Shown: positions 1 through 9,336, counted from the stretch's first letter. The stretch: DNA of 64,000 nucleotides from Rhodocyclaceae bacterium (GCA_016791105.1 JAEUNM010000085.1:62001-126000); one strand, 5' to 3'. Numbers and translations are program-made. The notes: generated from the letters alone by a model not told the origin.

Positions 1-859
1 AAGCCGCTTCGCCGCTACTGGCGCTTTCCGCAGCGGCTGAATCAGCCGCCGGTTCTGCCGGCATTGCTTCCGGCTCGGCGCCCATTTCAGCACTTTCCGG
101 CGCAGGCGCTGGCGCGGCTGCCTTGGGCGCTTTGGCGGCTTTCTTGGCGGCCGGCTTTGCAGCAGCTTTGGCGGCAGGTTTGGCGGCAGGCTTGGCCGCT
201 GCCTCGGGTGCCGCTTTGGGCGCTTTGGCCTTAGCCGGCGCTTTCGCAGCGGCTACGGCAGCCTTTCCGGCCACCGGCTTCTTGGGCGTGGGTTTGCCTG
301 TTGCCTTGGCCGCAGGCGCAGCGCTGGCGGCCGCTTTTGCAGCCGGCAGAGCAGCTTTAGGAGCAGCTTTAGGAGCAGCTTTAGGCGCCGCAGCTTTGGC
401 CGCAGGCTTGGCCGCCTTCGCAGCCGGCTTGGCGGCGGGTTTGGCGGCCTTCGCTGCCGGCTTGGCGGCTTTTGCAGCGGGTTTTGCCGCTTTTGCCGCG
501 GGCTTGGCAGCTTTTTCGGCAGGCTTGGCGGCAGCTTTGGCAGCCGGTTTCGCAGCCGCTTTGGCGGCGGGCTTGGCAGCAGCTTTCGCTGCGGGCTTGG
601 CAGCAGCCTTTGCGGCCGGTTTGGCCGCCGGCTTGGCCGATGCTTTTGCGGCCGGCTTTGCCGCAGCTTTGGCGGCCGGCTTGGCCGCTGCCTTGGGGGC
701 AGCTTTCGCTGCCGCGGGTTTTGCCGCGGCCGCTTTGGGGGCCTTGGCCGCCGCGGCTTTCGCTACGGCAGGTTTTTTGGCGGCTGCGGCCGGTTTCGGC
801 GCAGTTTTCTTTGCCACCGGTTTGGCCGCGGCCTTCTTGGTCGCATCAGCTTCAGCCAT
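1..859 (-). CDS. Histone H1-like AlgP/PhaF-type Lys-Ala-Pro-rich protein (C-terminus beyond window)
   Basis: The minus-strand frame is open from an ATG at 859 to the window edge, with GGAGG 7 bases upstream of the ATG. The protein starts MAEADATKKAAAKPVAKK and consists almost wholly of Ala, Lys and Pro in AAKPAAK-like units, giving a strongly basic, disordered polymer. The last readable stretch (about 1-120) turns acidic and Ser/Ala/Glu-rich, an unusual acidic tail. Such proteins bind DNA non-specifically like eukaryotic histone H1; the AlgP group is linked to alginate regulation in Pseudomonas and the PhaF group to storage granules. No other domain is visible. The repeats are degenerate at DNA level but could recombine. 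The true stop lies left of base 1. The class is clear, the exact role is not. Confidence 0.8.
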   Translation of the reverse strand, partial: MAEADATKKAAAKPVAKKTAPKPAAAAKKPAVAKAAAAKAPKAAAAKPAAAKAAPKAAAKPAAKAAAKPAAKASAKPAAKPAAKAAAKPAAKAAAKPAAKAAAKPAAKAAAKPAEKAAKPAAKAAKPAAKAAKPAAKAAKPAAKPAAKAAKPAAKAAAPKAAPKAAPKAALPAAKAAASAAPAAKATGKPTPKKPVAGKAAVAAAKAPAKAKAPKAAPEAAAKPAAKPAAKAAAKPAAKKAAKAPKAAAPAPAPESAEMGAEPEAMPAEPAADSAAAESASSGEAA

Positions 860-1156
860 GTCTGATTCCTCCATCACAGGTAACAGCACTGTATGACTTA
901 CCTTAGAACCCCGCCTGTCCCAGCGCGGGCCTTCCCGAGCAATGCGTGATCTGCGCCCGCTCGACTTCACCAAGCATTACACGGCACGGTCAAGGACCAG
1001 CAATCCACCGTGCATCACACACCCGCATGCCCGCACAAATTTAATGACAGCAGCGGAAGGTTGTGCATGCTACTACATTCTGCATGGGTGCGCTGGCATA
1101 AGCCCTTACACCCGCAAGTGCCGCAACTAAGGACAGCGTACCGGATTCCCGGACAT
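860..1156. other. Intergenic gap between nrdB and the histone-like gene
   Basis: This gap of 297 bases follows the nrdB stop and precedes the ribosome-binding site of the histone-like gene. A 62-codon plus-strand frame exists inside it (942-1130), but it has no recognisable content and no convincing ribosome-binding site. I see no clear hairpin with a T-run. The promoter of the histone-like gene presumably lies here. Confidence 0.4.
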
Positions 1157-2281
1157 TTACTCCCATGACAGAGCGCCGCCCGTTTGGTACTCGATTACGC
1201 GCGTTTCGAAAAAATTGCGCTCTTTTTTCAGGTCCAACATTTCACTCATCCAGGGGAACGGATTTTCCGCGCCGGGGTAAAGCACATCCAGCCCAATCTG
1301 CTGCGCACGCCGGTTGGCAATGAAACGCAGATATTCCTTGAACATCGCCGCATTGAGCCCGAGCACACCACGCGGCATGGTGTCCTCCGCGTATTGGTAC
1401 TCGAGTTCGACGGCGCGGCGGAACAGTGCGACCAGTTCGGTGCGAAATTCCGCCGTCCAGATGCGTGGATTTTCGAGCTTGATCTGGTTGATGAGGTCTA
1501 TGCCGAAGTTGCAGTGCATGGACTCATCGCGCAAGATGTACTGATACTGTTCAGCCGCTCCGGTCATTTTGTTCTGTCGCCCCAAGGCGAGAATCTGCAC
1601 AAACCCCACGTAAAAGAACAAGCCTTCCATCAGACAGGCAAATACGATCAGGCTTTTTAGCAGCCGCTGGTCGTCTTCCGGCGTACCGGTTTGAAACGAC
1701 GGGTCAGTCAGCGTATCGATGAACGGAATTAGAAATTCGTCCTTGGCCCGGATCGACTCAATTTCATGATAGGCGTTAAATATCTCGGCTTCATCCAACC
1801 CCAGCGATTCTACGATGTATTGGTAGGCGTGGGTATGAATTGCCTCTTCAAATGCCTGGCGCAGCAAATATTGACGGCATTCCGGTGCAGTAATCTGACG
1901 GTAGGTCCCCAGCACGATGTTATTTGCCGCCAATGAGTCGGCGGTTACGAAAAACCCCAGGTTGCGCGTCACGATGCGCCGCTCGTCGGCGGTAAGGCCA
2001 TGCGGCGATTTCCATAGTTCGATATCGCGCTGCATGTTGATTTCCTGCGGCATCCAGTGGTTGGCGCAGGACGCCAGATATTTTTCCCAGGCCCATTTGT
2101 ACTTGAAGGGTACGAGCTGATTGACGTCGGTTGCGCCGTTGATTACACGCTTGTCCTCGGCGCGAATGCGGCGCAAGCGCTCCTGCTGCGGCGCCTTTGC
2201 AGGCATTTCCACGGCTGGCGCACGCGGCACGGCAGGACGAAATACGGGGTGCGTCGGCAGGTCATCTTCGAAACTGAGCAT
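1157..2281 (-). CDS. nrdB: Ribonucleoside-diphosphate reductase, beta (radical) subunit
   Basis: This is the small subunit of class I ribonucleotide reductase, which holds the diiron-tyrosyl radical needed to reduce ribonucleotides to deoxyribonucleotides. Ligand positions of the family are visible: D115 (TADSLAANN), E146 and H149 with the radical tyrosine Y153 (EEAIHTHAY), E219 ([10 protein letters not shown]), and E253 with H256 (RDESMHCNF). The Asp first ligand and the Tyr at the radical position fit the Fe-tyrosyl class rather than the Tyr-less Mn/Fe class. The ATG at 2281 has GGGAGA upstream. It lies 47 bases downstream of nrdA on the same strand and is almost certainly cotranscribed with it. 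Length (374 aa) is normal. Confidence 0.96.
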   Translation of the reverse strand: MLSFEDDLPTHPVFRPAVPRAPAVEMPAKAPQQERLRRIRAEDKRVINGATDVNQLVPFKYKWAWEKYLASCANHWMPQEINMQRDIELWKSPHGLTADERRIVTRNLGFFVTADSLAANNIVLGTYRQITAPECRQYLLRQAFEEAIHTHAYQYIVESLGLDEAEIFNAYHEIESIRAKDEFLIPFIDTLTDPSFQTGTPEDDQRLLKSLIVFACLMEGLFFYVGFVQILALGRQNKMTGAAEQYQYILRDESMHCNFGIDLINQIKLENPRIWTAEFRTELVALFRRAVELEYQYAEDTMPRGVLGLNAAMFKEYLRFIANRRAQQIGLDVLYPGAENPFPWMSEMLDLKKERNFFETRVIEYQTGGALSWE

Positions 2282-2328
2282 GGGCTATCTCCCTGATTCG
2301 GCGCCGCGGCGGCCGCGGCGCCGTACGC

Positions 2329-5172
2329 TTATTGGCAGGCTTCGCAGTCGGGGTTATCGATGGAACAGAATTTGGGCGCATCGCCGCCCGTGCCAGCGCT
2401 GCTGGGCACGGCGTTCAGTTCGCCGCCGCGGCCGGTGGATTTTTCCGCCCGCGTAGCACCCGTGGTGCGCAAGTAGTAGGTGGTCTTGAGGCCGCGCAGC
2501 CAGGCCAGTTTATAGGTTTCATCGAGCTTGCGGCCGGATGCACCTGCCATATAGATGTTGAGTGATTGGGCCTGATCTATCCACTTCTGGCGCCGCGCTG
2601 CAGCCTCGACCAGCCAGGTCGGATCGATTTCAAACGCGGTCGCGTAAAGCGCACGCAGATCCTCCGGCACCCGGTCTATGCGTGCGAGCGATCCGTCGAA
2701 GTACTTCAGATCGGCGACCATGACTTCGTCCCAGAGGCCGCGTTGCTTCAGTTCCCGCACCAGGTGTTCGTTCACGACGGTAAATTCGCCCGAAAGATTC
2801 GACTTGACGTACAGGTTCTGGAAGGTCGGCTCGATGCTGGCGTCCACCCCGATGATGTTGGAAATGGTTGCGGTAGGCGCGATGGCAAGGCAGTTTGAAT
2901 TGCGCATGCCGCAGGCCGCGATGCGCGCACGCAGGGCTTCCCAGTCCATGCGGGCGGTGCGGTCGATTTCGAGATAACCGCCGCGTTCCGCCGCCAGCAA
3001 GTCCAGTGTGTCCGGCGGGAGTATGCCGCGGTCCCACAGGCTGCCGCGGAAACTGGAATATCGGCCGCGCTCTTCCGCCAGTTCGGTGGATGCCCAATAG
3101 GCAAAATAAGCCACCGCTTCCATGGACGCATCGGCGAATTCCACCGCCTCTTGCGACGCATAGGGCGTAGCAAGTTCGTGCAGACATTCCTGAAACCCCA
3201 TCATCCCCAACCCGACCGGGCGATGACGCAGATTGGCGTTGCGCGCCTTGCCGACCGCGTAGTAATTGATGTCGATGACGTTGTCGAGCATGCGCATCGC
3301 AGTGCGCACCGTGCGGCGCAGTTTATCGAGGTCCAGCGCGCGGCGGTCGCGGTCCAGGTGATTGACCAGATTGACCGAGCCCAGGTTGCACACCGCGATT
3401 TCCGAGTCCGACGTATTCAGGGTGATTTCCGTGCACAGATTGGAACTGTGCACCACGCCGATATGGCTTTGCGGGCTGCGTACATTACAGGCATCCTTGA
3501 ACGTGATCCAGGGATGGCCAGTCTCGAACAGCATGCTGAGCATTTTTCGCCATAGTTGCTGCGCGGAAACTTTTTTGAACAGCCGGATTTCCCCGCGTGC
3601 CGCACGCTCTTCATGGCGGGTATACGCCTCCTCGAAAGCCACGCCGTATTTTTCGTGCAGGTCGGGGCAGTCGGACGGTGAAAACAAGGTCCAGTCGGCG
3701 CCGTCCATGACGCGCTTCATGAACAGGTCCGGGATCCAGTTGGCGGTATTCATGTCGTGCGTGCGGCGGCGGTCGTCGCCGGTGTTCTTGCGCAGTTCCA
3801 GAAATTCTTCGACATCGAGATGCCAGGATTCCAGATACGCACACACGGCGCCTTTGCGCTTGCCACCCTGATTGACGGCTAGCGCGGTGTCATTGACGAC
3901 TTTCAGGAACGGCACCACGCCCTGGCTTTTACCGTTGGTGCCTTTGATGTGACTGCCCAGGGCGCGCACCGGGGTCCAGTCATTGCCCAGGCCGCCGGCA
4001 TATTTGGCGAGCAGGGCGTTTTCCTTCACCGCCTCGAATATCCCGTCGAGATCGTCGGCAACCGTGGTCAGATAGCAGGACGACAGTTGCGGGCGCAGCG
4101 TGCCCGAATTGAACAGGGTAGGCGTCGAGCACATGAAGTCGAACTGCGACAGCACACCATAGAACTCGATCGCGCGTGCTTCGCGGTCGATTTCACTTGC
4201 TGCAAGTCCCATTGCTACCCGCATGAAAAACGCCTGCGGCAATTCGATGCGCTGGCCGGCGTGGTGCAGGAAATAACGGTCGTAAAGCGTTTGCAGGCCG
4301 AGATAGTTGAAGTTGAGATCGCGCCGGCCATCCAGCGCCGCGCCCAGGCGGGCCAGATCGTATTGCGCGAGGCGCGGATCGAGCAGTTCGTGGGCGATGC
4401 CGCGACGGATGAATTCGGCGAAATAAGTCGCGTAACGGGCGTTCATTTCATCCTGCCCAACTTCTTCGCCCAGCACTTCGACACGTATCGTATGTAGCAA
4501 CAGGCGCGCGCTTACATAGGAATAAGCCGGGTCCTGTTCGATCAGCGAGCGCGCGGCGAGGATGGCCGACTTGCGGACTTCGGCCAGCGGCACACCGTCA
4601 TACAGATTGCGCAGCGTGGCTTCGCACAGTTTTTTCGCGTCGACGTATTGCTCCAGTCCGACGCAGGCGGCATCGATCACACGCGCCAATGCGGCCGGAT
4701 CGAGCGCGCGGCGCACGCCGCCATCATCGGTGACGTACAGCGACGGCTGCGCCGGTGCCGCGCTTTCGGCGCGGCGCGCACGCTCGGCGGCGCGCTTTTC
4801 GCGGTACAGAACGTAAGCGCGCGCAACTTCATGCTCGCCGGCACGCATGAGAGCCAGTTCGACCTGGTCCTGAATATCCTCGATATGGTAAGTACCGCCG
4901 GCAGGTTGGCGGCGCATGAGCGCGGCGACGACCCCCTGCGTGAGCTGCGCCACCACCTCGCGGATGCGCGCCGATGCCGCGCCCTGCCCGCCTGCCACGG
5001 CCAGAAAAGCCTTGGTCATGGCGATGGATATTTTTGCGGGTTCGAAGCCCGCCACCGAGCCGTTGCGCCGAATGATTTTGTAATCGGCAAGGCGTTCCGG
5101 CAGCGGGTCCGGCAGGTCGTACAGATACTCCATGGGCGCCGCCTTGGGCGCGGATTCGGCCGTCAGTTGCAT
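2329..5172 (-). CDS. nrdA: Ribonucleoside-diphosphate reductase, alpha (catalytic) subunit
   Basis: This is the large catalytic subunit of class I ribonucleotide reductase. An ATP-cone allosteric domain occupies the first part of the protein (from YKIIRRNG). The substrate-site cysteines follow in STPTLFNSGT...SSCYL, HSSNLCTEI and AVCNLGSVNL, and the C-terminus ends in a CxxC redox pair (DCEACQ) that passes electrons from thioredoxin or glutaredoxin. The frame is open 20 codons further upstream, but the ATG at 5172 is preferred because GGAGAG sits six bases ahead of it; this gives 947 aa, usual for betaproteobacterial NrdA. It heads the nrdA-nrdB operon, and two NrdR-type boxes lie about 75-120 bases upstream. 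Confidence 0.96.
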   Translation of the reverse strand: MQLTAESAPKAAPMEYLYDLPDPLPERLADYKIIRRNGSVAGFEPAKISIAMTKAFLAVAGGQGAASARIREVVAQLTQGVVAALMRRQPAGGTYHIEDIQDQVELALMRAGEHEVARAYVLYREKRAAERARRAESAAPAQPSLYVTDDGGVRRALDPAALARVIDAACVGLEQYVDAKKLCEATLRNLYDGVPLAEVRKSAILAARSLIEQDPAYSYVSARLLLHTIRVEVLGEEVGQDEMNARYATYFAEFIRRGIAHELLDPRLAQYDLARLGAALDGRRDLNFNYLGLQTLYDRYFLHHAGQRIELPQAFFMRVAMGLAASEIDREARAIEFYGVLSQFDFMCSTPTLFNSGTLRPQLSSCYLTTVADDLDGIFEAVKENALLAKYAGGLGNDWTPVRALGSHIKGTNGKSQGVVPFLKVVNDTALAVNQGGKRKGAVCAYLESWHLDVEEFLELRKNTGDDRRRTHDMNTANWIPDLFMKRVMDGADWTLFSPSDCPDLHEKYGVAFEEAYTRHEERAARGEIRLFKKVSAQQLWRKMLSMLFETGHPWITFKDACNVRSPQSHIGVVHSSNLCTEITLNTSDSEIAVCNLGSVNLVNHLDRDRRALDLDKLRRTVRTAMRMLDNVIDINYYAVGKARNANLRHRPVGLGMMGFQECLHELATPYASQEAVEFADASMEAVAYFAYWASTELAEERGRYSSFRGSLWDRGILPPDTLDLLAAERGGYLEIDRTARMDWEALRARIAACGMRNSNCLAIAPTATISNIIGVDASIEPTFQNLYVKSNLSGEFTVVNEHLVRELKQRGLWDEVMVADLKYFDGSLARIDRVPEDLRALYATAFEIDPTWLVEAAARRQKWIDQAQSLNIYMAGASGRKLDETYKLAWLRGLKTTYYLRTTGATRAEKSTGRGGELNAVPSSAGTGGDAPKFCSIDNPDCEACQ

Positions 5173-5245
5173 GAATCTCTCCGGGAAGGTTGCACTGGGC
5201 GCAATGGCAGATTTTTCGCCTTGGCCCCACACGCCGCTCCAGACT

Positions 5246-5293
5246 ACTAGATATAGTGGTTGGATGCGATTTTGAAACTACACGTAGTGTAGT
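5246..5293 (-). promoter_or_regulatory. Paired NrdR-type operator upstream of nrdA
   Basis: Read on the minus strand there are two copies of CACTA-N4-TAGT, at 5258-5246 (CACTATATCTAGT) and 5289-5277 (CACTACGTGTAGT). The second lies inside a perfect inverted repeat with 7-bp arms (ACTACAC/GTGTAGT, 5277-5293). The boxes start exactly 31 bp apart, about three helical turns. Paired ~16-bp palindromes at this spacing upstream of nrd genes are the hallmark of NrdR, the ATP/dATP-sensing zinc-ribbon repressor. Box 1 contains TATATC, which could be the -10 element, so repression by occlusion is plausible. Repeats and spacing are seen; the NrdR assignment is from family knowledge. Confidence 0.8.
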
Positions 5294-5597
5294 GACGGAA
5301 TCCGGATTGTGCAAGCGGGTTTTTTCGCCGCGCTAAACGCAATTGCCGGCAATCGAAACGGGCGCATCAGGCGGCGACGGACAGGCCACTATCGGGTCTC
5401 GCGAGGCATCCCTGGCGCGATGCCGGTTGGCGCCCTACGGGGTTTTGGCTCGGATTGGAGGAGATCGCCAGGCTTCGATTCCGGTCGCGGCCGACGGCGG
5501 AAATGATCGATGCCCGTGCGGCGGGGGCACACGGGCGCCGCGCGGCAGCTTCGGCACCACACGCGAATGCAGCGGCGGAAAACTCCGCCAGGGCGGC
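5294..5597. other. Non-coding stretch between ampD and the nrd operator
   Basis: No gene is supported here. Two hairpin-like sequences are visible. One is GGCGGA-AAAC-TCCGCC (5574-5589), just past the ampD stop. The other is the 12-bp palindrome ATTGCCGGCAAT (5342-5353). Neither has a T-run on the minus strand, so I do not call an intrinsic terminator. Confidence 0.4.
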
Positions 5598-6176
5598 CTA
5601 GCGCGACAGCAGGCCTTGCAGGCGCGCCCAGTCGAAATAGGGTCCCGGGTCAGTTTTGCGTCCCGGCGCGATATCGCTATGACCGGCCAGCGCAATACCG
5701 GGGTGGCGCCGCCGGATGCGCCGCAATAGTGCGGCCAGGCGGCGGTACTGCGCAGCGTCGAAAGCCTGCGTGTCGCAGCCTTCGAGTTCTATGCCGATGG
5801 AAAAATCGTTGCAGCGTTCGCGGCCATTCCAGTTGCTGGCGCCAGCGTGCCAGGCGCGGGCGCGGGTGGATGCGAATTGCAGCAGCGTAGCGTCGCGGCG
5901 GATCAGAAAATGCGCGGAAACGCGCAACTGGGCAATGCCGGCAAAGTACTCATGCGCGGCAGGGTCGAGACAGTTGGTGAATAGCTGTTCGATGTAGGGC
6001 CCGCCGAACTGATCCGGCGGCAAGCTGATGGCGTGGATGACGACAAGATCGACCTCCATCCCGGCCGGGCGCAGGTCCTGGTTGGGCGTATCGACGCGGC
6101 GCGCGCCGGTCAGCCAGCCGTCCGCACGCAATTCGCCAAGCCCACGGCGACCTGCCGGTCTAGCGGCTGTCTTCAT
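5598..6176 (-). CDS. ampD: 1,6-anhydro-N-acetylmuramyl-L-alanine amidase AmpD
   Basis: A cytoplasmic zinc amidase that cleaves the peptide from anhydromuropeptides during cell-wall recycling. Zinc ligands of the family are present: H48 (VVIHAISLPP), H166 and D176 (GHSDIAPGRKTDPG), with the catalytic Glu at E130 (SIGIELEG). The N-terminus matches AmpD (DGWLTGARRVDTPN), preceded by about 17 extra residues, so a later start is possible. The ATG at 6176 overlaps the last 17 bases of pilR. No signal peptide is visible, which separates AmpD from the periplasmic AmiD type. Length is 192 aa. Confidence 0.93.
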   Translation of the reverse strand: MKTAARPAGRRGLGELRADGWLTGARRVDTPNQDLRPAGMEVDLVVIHAISLPPDQFGGPYIEQLFTNCLDPAAHEYFAGIAQLRVSAHFLIRRDATLLQFASTRARAWHAGASNWNGRERCNDFSIGIELEGCDTQAFDAAQYRRLAALLRRIRRRHPGIALAGHSDIAPGRKTDPGPYFDWARLQGLLSR

Positions 6177-7536
6177 TCATGCCCAGGCGCTCCATGCGAT
6201 AGCGCAAGGAGCGGAAAGTAACCCCCAGCAATTTGGCCGCGGCGGTACGGTTATAGCGCGTCTGCCCCAGCGCGTCGGCGATGGCCTGGCGCTCAACGCG
6301 GTCCAGGTAATCCTGCAAGGTGGCCCCTTGCAGTGCCGGCATGCTGCCCGCCGCACCCGCCGGTGTGGTAGCCGGCGCATCCAGGCCCAGGTCTGCGGCC
6401 TCGATGTCCGTGCCAGCGGTAAGTGCCATGGCGCGTTCCAGCACGTTTTCCAGCTCGCGCACGTTGCCCGGAAACGGATAGTCGCAAAGCGCCTGCGCCG
6501 CGGCGTCGACCAGCCGCGGCGGACGTATGCCGCTCGCCGCGGCCAGGCGCTCGAGTATGCGGCCGGCCAGCAGCGGAATGTCTTCCCGGCAGTCACGCAA
6601 GGCCGGCATGCGCAATTCGATCACGTTCAGGCGGTAGTACAAATCCTGGCGGAATTTGCCAGCGTCGGTCAGCTCGCGCAAATTGCGGTGAGTGGCGCTG
6701 ATGATGCGCACGTCCACCGGCTCTTCGTTGCTGGCACCGACGCGGCGCACGCGCTTTTCCTGTATCACGCGCAGCAGCTTGACCTGCATGTGGAGCGGCA
6801 AGTCGCCCACTTCGTCGAGGAACAGGGTGCCGCCCGCAGCCGCCTGGAAGTGCCCTTCGCGGTCGCTGTCGGCGCCTGTGAACGCGCCTTTGCGATAGCC
6901 GAAAAATTCCGACTCCATCAGGTTTTCCGGAATCGCACCACAATTGACGGCCAGGAAAGCCTGCGCCGCGCGCGCGCTCTTGGCGTGAATGAGGCGCGCC
7001 GCGCGCTCCTTGCCGGTGCCGGACTCGCCATGTATATGCACCGGCGCCTGGCTGCGCGCAAGCCGCCCGATGAGGTCGCGCACCTGCTGCAAGGCGGCCG
7101 ACTGACCGATCAGTTCGTCACTGCCGGAGGCGACCGGCAGCGCTTCGGGCAAACGCAGCGCGGATTTGACGAGCGCGCGCAACTGATCCAGCGATACCGG
7201 CTTGGCGATATAGTCGAATGCGCCGGCCTTCAGTGCCGTCACCGCATTTTCCAGGCTGCCAAACGCGGTGATGACTGCCACCGGCAGGTCACGGCAATTT
7301 TCAGCGATGTGGCGCACCAGCGACAGGCCATCGCCATCGGGCAGCCGCATGTCCGTCATGCACAACTGATAACGGTTGGCGGCAAGCCGCTCGCGCGCTT
7401 CCTGCAGGGTGCCCGCACAATCGGCATCCAGGCCCATGCGTGCCAAGGTCAGGGCCAGCAGTTCGCGTATGTCTTCCTCGTCGTCGACGACGAGCACCCG
7501 CCTCAATTCGCCTCGTGCCCTACGCTCGGTCGCCAT
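6160..7536 (-). CDS. pilR: Sigma-54-dependent response regulator PilR
   Basis: An NtrC-family regulator of 458 aa. It has a receiver domain with phospho-acceptor D62 (MTDMRLPDGDG), an AAA+ sigma-54 activation domain with Walker A GESGTGKE and the sigma-54 loop GAFTGA, then a Fis-type helix-turn-helix (NRTAAAKLLGVTFRSLRYRM). PilR activates pilin transcription in response to PilS. The frame is open 27 codons further upstream, but the receiver starts right after the ATG at 7536, and that start overlaps the end of pilS by only 34 bases. The pairing with a PilS-type kinase decides the name; the FFGYRKGAFTGA stretch is also PilR-like. Confidence 0.9.
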   Translation of the reverse strand: MATERRARGELRRVLVVDDEEDIRELLALTLARMGLDADCAGTLQEARERLAANRYQLCMTDMRLPDGDGLSLVRHIAENCRDLPVAVITAFGSLENAVTALKAGAFDYIAKPVSLDQLRALVKSALRLPEALPVASGSDELIGQSAALQQVRDLIGRLARSQAPVHIHGESGTGKERAARLIHAKSARAAQAFLAVNCGAIPENLMESEFFGYRKGAFTGADSDREGHFQAAAGGTLFLDEVGDLPLHMQVKLLRVIQEKRVRRVGASNEEPVDVRIISATHRNLRELTDAGKFRQDLYYRLNVIELRMPALRDCREDIPLLAGRILERLAAASGIRPPRLVDAAAQALCDYPFPGNVRELENVLERAMALTAGTDIEAADLGLDAPATTPAGAAGSMPALQGATLQDYLDRVERQAIADALGQTRYNRTAAAKLLGVTFRSLRYRMERLGMNEDSR

Positions 7537-9059
7537 GTCTCGTTTTTGCCATTGATGTGGAAATTTGCGCCGCTCGCCGCGGGAACGAGTTCCAGCGTGG
7601 CGCGATTGGCATCGCACAGTTCGCGGGCGATATAAAGCCCCAGCCCGGTGCCTTTGCCATAGGTGGTGAAAAACGGTTCGAACAGCCGGCTGCGCGCGTC
7701 TTCCGGCACCCCCGGACCATCGTCGGCCACCACGATGCGGGTGTAGGCCTGCATGGATTCTGCCGCAATGCGTACCGCGCCGGATGCGCCACTTGCGTAG
7801 CGCAAGGCATTATTCACGAGATTCCACAGCACCTGGTCGAGATGACCGCGATCGAACCACATGCGCGCACCGCCTTCGGCCTGCAACTGCAGCCGCTCAC
7901 CGGCTGCCTCGTCCTGGCGGCGGTAATCCTCGACGAACAGTGCCAGATAGGTCGGCAGATCGATCAGCTCGAACTGGATGCGGTCGCGCCGCCCCAGTTC
8001 CAGCACGTCGTGCACCAGCCTGTCCAGCCGCAGCACGTTGTCACCTATGATGCGCGTAAGCTTGGTCTGCAAGGGATCCTGCACATCCTCGCGCAATAGT
8101 TCGGCGGCGTGGCTGATGGCCGCCAGGGGATTGCGGATTTCGTGGGCAATGTTGGCGGTCAGGCGGCCGAGCGCGGCCAGCTTGATCTGGCGCGCCTGTT
8201 CCTGGATTTGGCTCAAATCTTCCAGGTAGATGAGCATGTCGCCTTCGGCGCCAGCCGGAACGAGCCGCACCCGCGCACTTTGCGTTTCGGTAAGCCGGAC
8301 TTCACTGGCCGGTTCGCCGCTACCCGAATCGCAGCGCGCAAAAACGTCGGCGAGCGGCCGATTGAATCCGCGCAGATCGGTAAATTGCGTCGCACTGGCA
8401 CCGCACAGCCGCGCCGCCTGCGGATTGAATTGGCGCACACGGCCGCCGCGGTCCACCACCAGCACGCCGTCCTGCATGTCGCGTATCACGCGCTCATTGA
8501 TGCGCAACTGGTTTGCCAGCACGACGCCGCGGTCGCGTGCCAGACGTTCGTTTTCGATTACCCGGCGAGCGAGCAGGCGTACCGCCAGCGCGGTGGCAAA
8601 AAAACCGATGCAAATGATGCCGGCCTGGACAAATTCCGCCGCATCCGAACCATGCGACAGGGCGCGCACCCATTGTTCGAACAGGACTGCCAGCGTGGCG
8701 CTGGCGGCGAAAAACAGGATGAGGCGTCCTTGCGTCACCAGCGCGGCGGCTGCCAGCGTCACCAGTATCATGAACGACAGCCCGCTGCGATTGCCGCCGC
8801 TGGCGTGCATCATGATCGTGAACACCACGATGTCGAGCAGCACTTCCAGCGTCAATTGGGAAGCCAGGCCTTGCGGGCGCTGCGGCGGCAGGGCTACCAG
8901 CAGGGAAGCGGAAAGCCAGTAGAAAAACGCCACCCAGATGAACAGGCCGAAGCGCGTGATGCCGAGGTCGATACCGCCGCCGTAGAACAGCACGACGAAC
9001 AGGAATACGCTGGCGATGGCGAAACGATAGAGGCGGAAAAAGCGGTGCGAAATTTCCAC
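7503..9059 (-). CDS. pilS: Membrane sensor histidine kinase PilS
   Basis: The sensor partner of PilR. The N-terminal ~190 residues form about six membrane segments (starting RFFRLYRFAIASVFLF), as in PilS. A PAS-like domain follows (MQDGVLVVDRGGRVRQFNPQ), then the H-box (NIAHEIRNPLAAISHAAELL), N-box (LVNNALRYA) and G-boxes (DDGPGVPE, GKGTGLGLYIA). The open frame runs far upstream through the neighbouring gene, so the start is uncertain. I chose the GTG at 9059 because the conserved N-terminus begins right after it, giving 518 aa, but no good ribosome-binding site is visible. It overlaps pilR, consistent with translational coupling. Confidence 0.88.
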   Translation of the reverse strand: MEISHRFFRLYRFAIASVFLFVVLFYGGGIDLGITRFGLFIWVAFFYWLSASLLVALPPQRPQGLASQLTLEVLLDIVVFTIMMHASGGNRSGLSFMILVTLAAAALVTQGRLILFFAASATLAVLFEQWVRALSHGSDAAEFVQAGIICIGFFATALAVRLLARRVIENERLARDRGVVLANQLRINERVIRDMQDGVLVVDRGGRVRQFNPQAARLCGASATQFTDLRGFNRPLADVFARCDSGSGEPASEVRLTETQSARVRLVPAGAEGDMLIYLEDLSQIQEQARQIKLAALGRLTANIAHEIRNPLAAISHAAELLREDVQDPLQTKLTRIIGDNVLRLDRLVHDVLELGRRDRIQFELIDLPTYLALFVEDYRRQDEAAGERLQLQAEGGARMWFDRGHLDQVLWNLVNNALRYASGASGAVRIAAESMQAYTRIVVADDGPGVPEDARSRLFEPFFTTYGKGTGLGLYIARELCDANRATLELVPAASGANFHINGKNETWRPSVGHEAN

Positions 9060-9111
9060 CGCGTCGGAGCCGCCCAGCCGCCAATTGCGCGCGACCGGAA
9101 CCGCAACCAGC

Positions 9112-9336
9112 CTAGCGGCCTGCACCCAGGCGCTTGTGTTCTTCACAGCAGTACCAGCGCCCCCCCGCATCGACCGCTTCGTTTTGCGGGACGTGAAGCT
9201 GGCAATATGCGCAGGCGACCATGGGCACCGCGCGCGACGGCGTAGGCCGCGCCGAGCCGGACGGCTTGGCGCGCGAGCGCGCCGAAAGCACGGCCCAAAC
9301 GACCACAATGAGCAACAGCCAGAACAATATACGCAT
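9112..9336 (-). CDS. PP0621-type small membrane protein with Cys-rich zinc-ribbon-like tail
   Basis: A 74-aa protein that begins with one hydrophobic helix (MRILFWLLLIVVVWAVL), has a polar linker, and ends in a compact CxxC...CCEEH motif (MVACAYCQLHVPQNEA...YCCEEH) resembling a small treble-clef or zinc ribbon. Proteins of this type sit directly upstream of pilS in many Beta- and Gammaproteobacteria; the function is unknown to me. The frame extends 38 codons further upstream, but the first helix starts at the ATG at 9336. It lies just ahead of pilS and is probably cotranscribed with it. Confidence 0.75.
   Translation of the reverse strand: MRILFWLLLIVVVWAVLSARSRAKPSGSARPTPSRAVPMVACAYCQLHVPQNEAVDAGGRWYCCEEHKRLGAGR

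Noticed and set aside
123..896. Long Ala/Gly-rich plus-strand frame at the left edge
   Set aside because: It is the antisense shadow of the Lys-Ala-Pro repeats of the histone-like gene, which has a proper start and ribosome-binding site on the minus strand.
942..1130. 62-codon plus-strand frame after nrdB
   Set aside because: No ribosome-binding site, no motif, and composition of random translated DNA.
6028..7635. 535-codon plus-strand frame opposite pilR
   Set aside because: High-GC antisense shadow; the minus strand codes for a complete PilR with all motifs.
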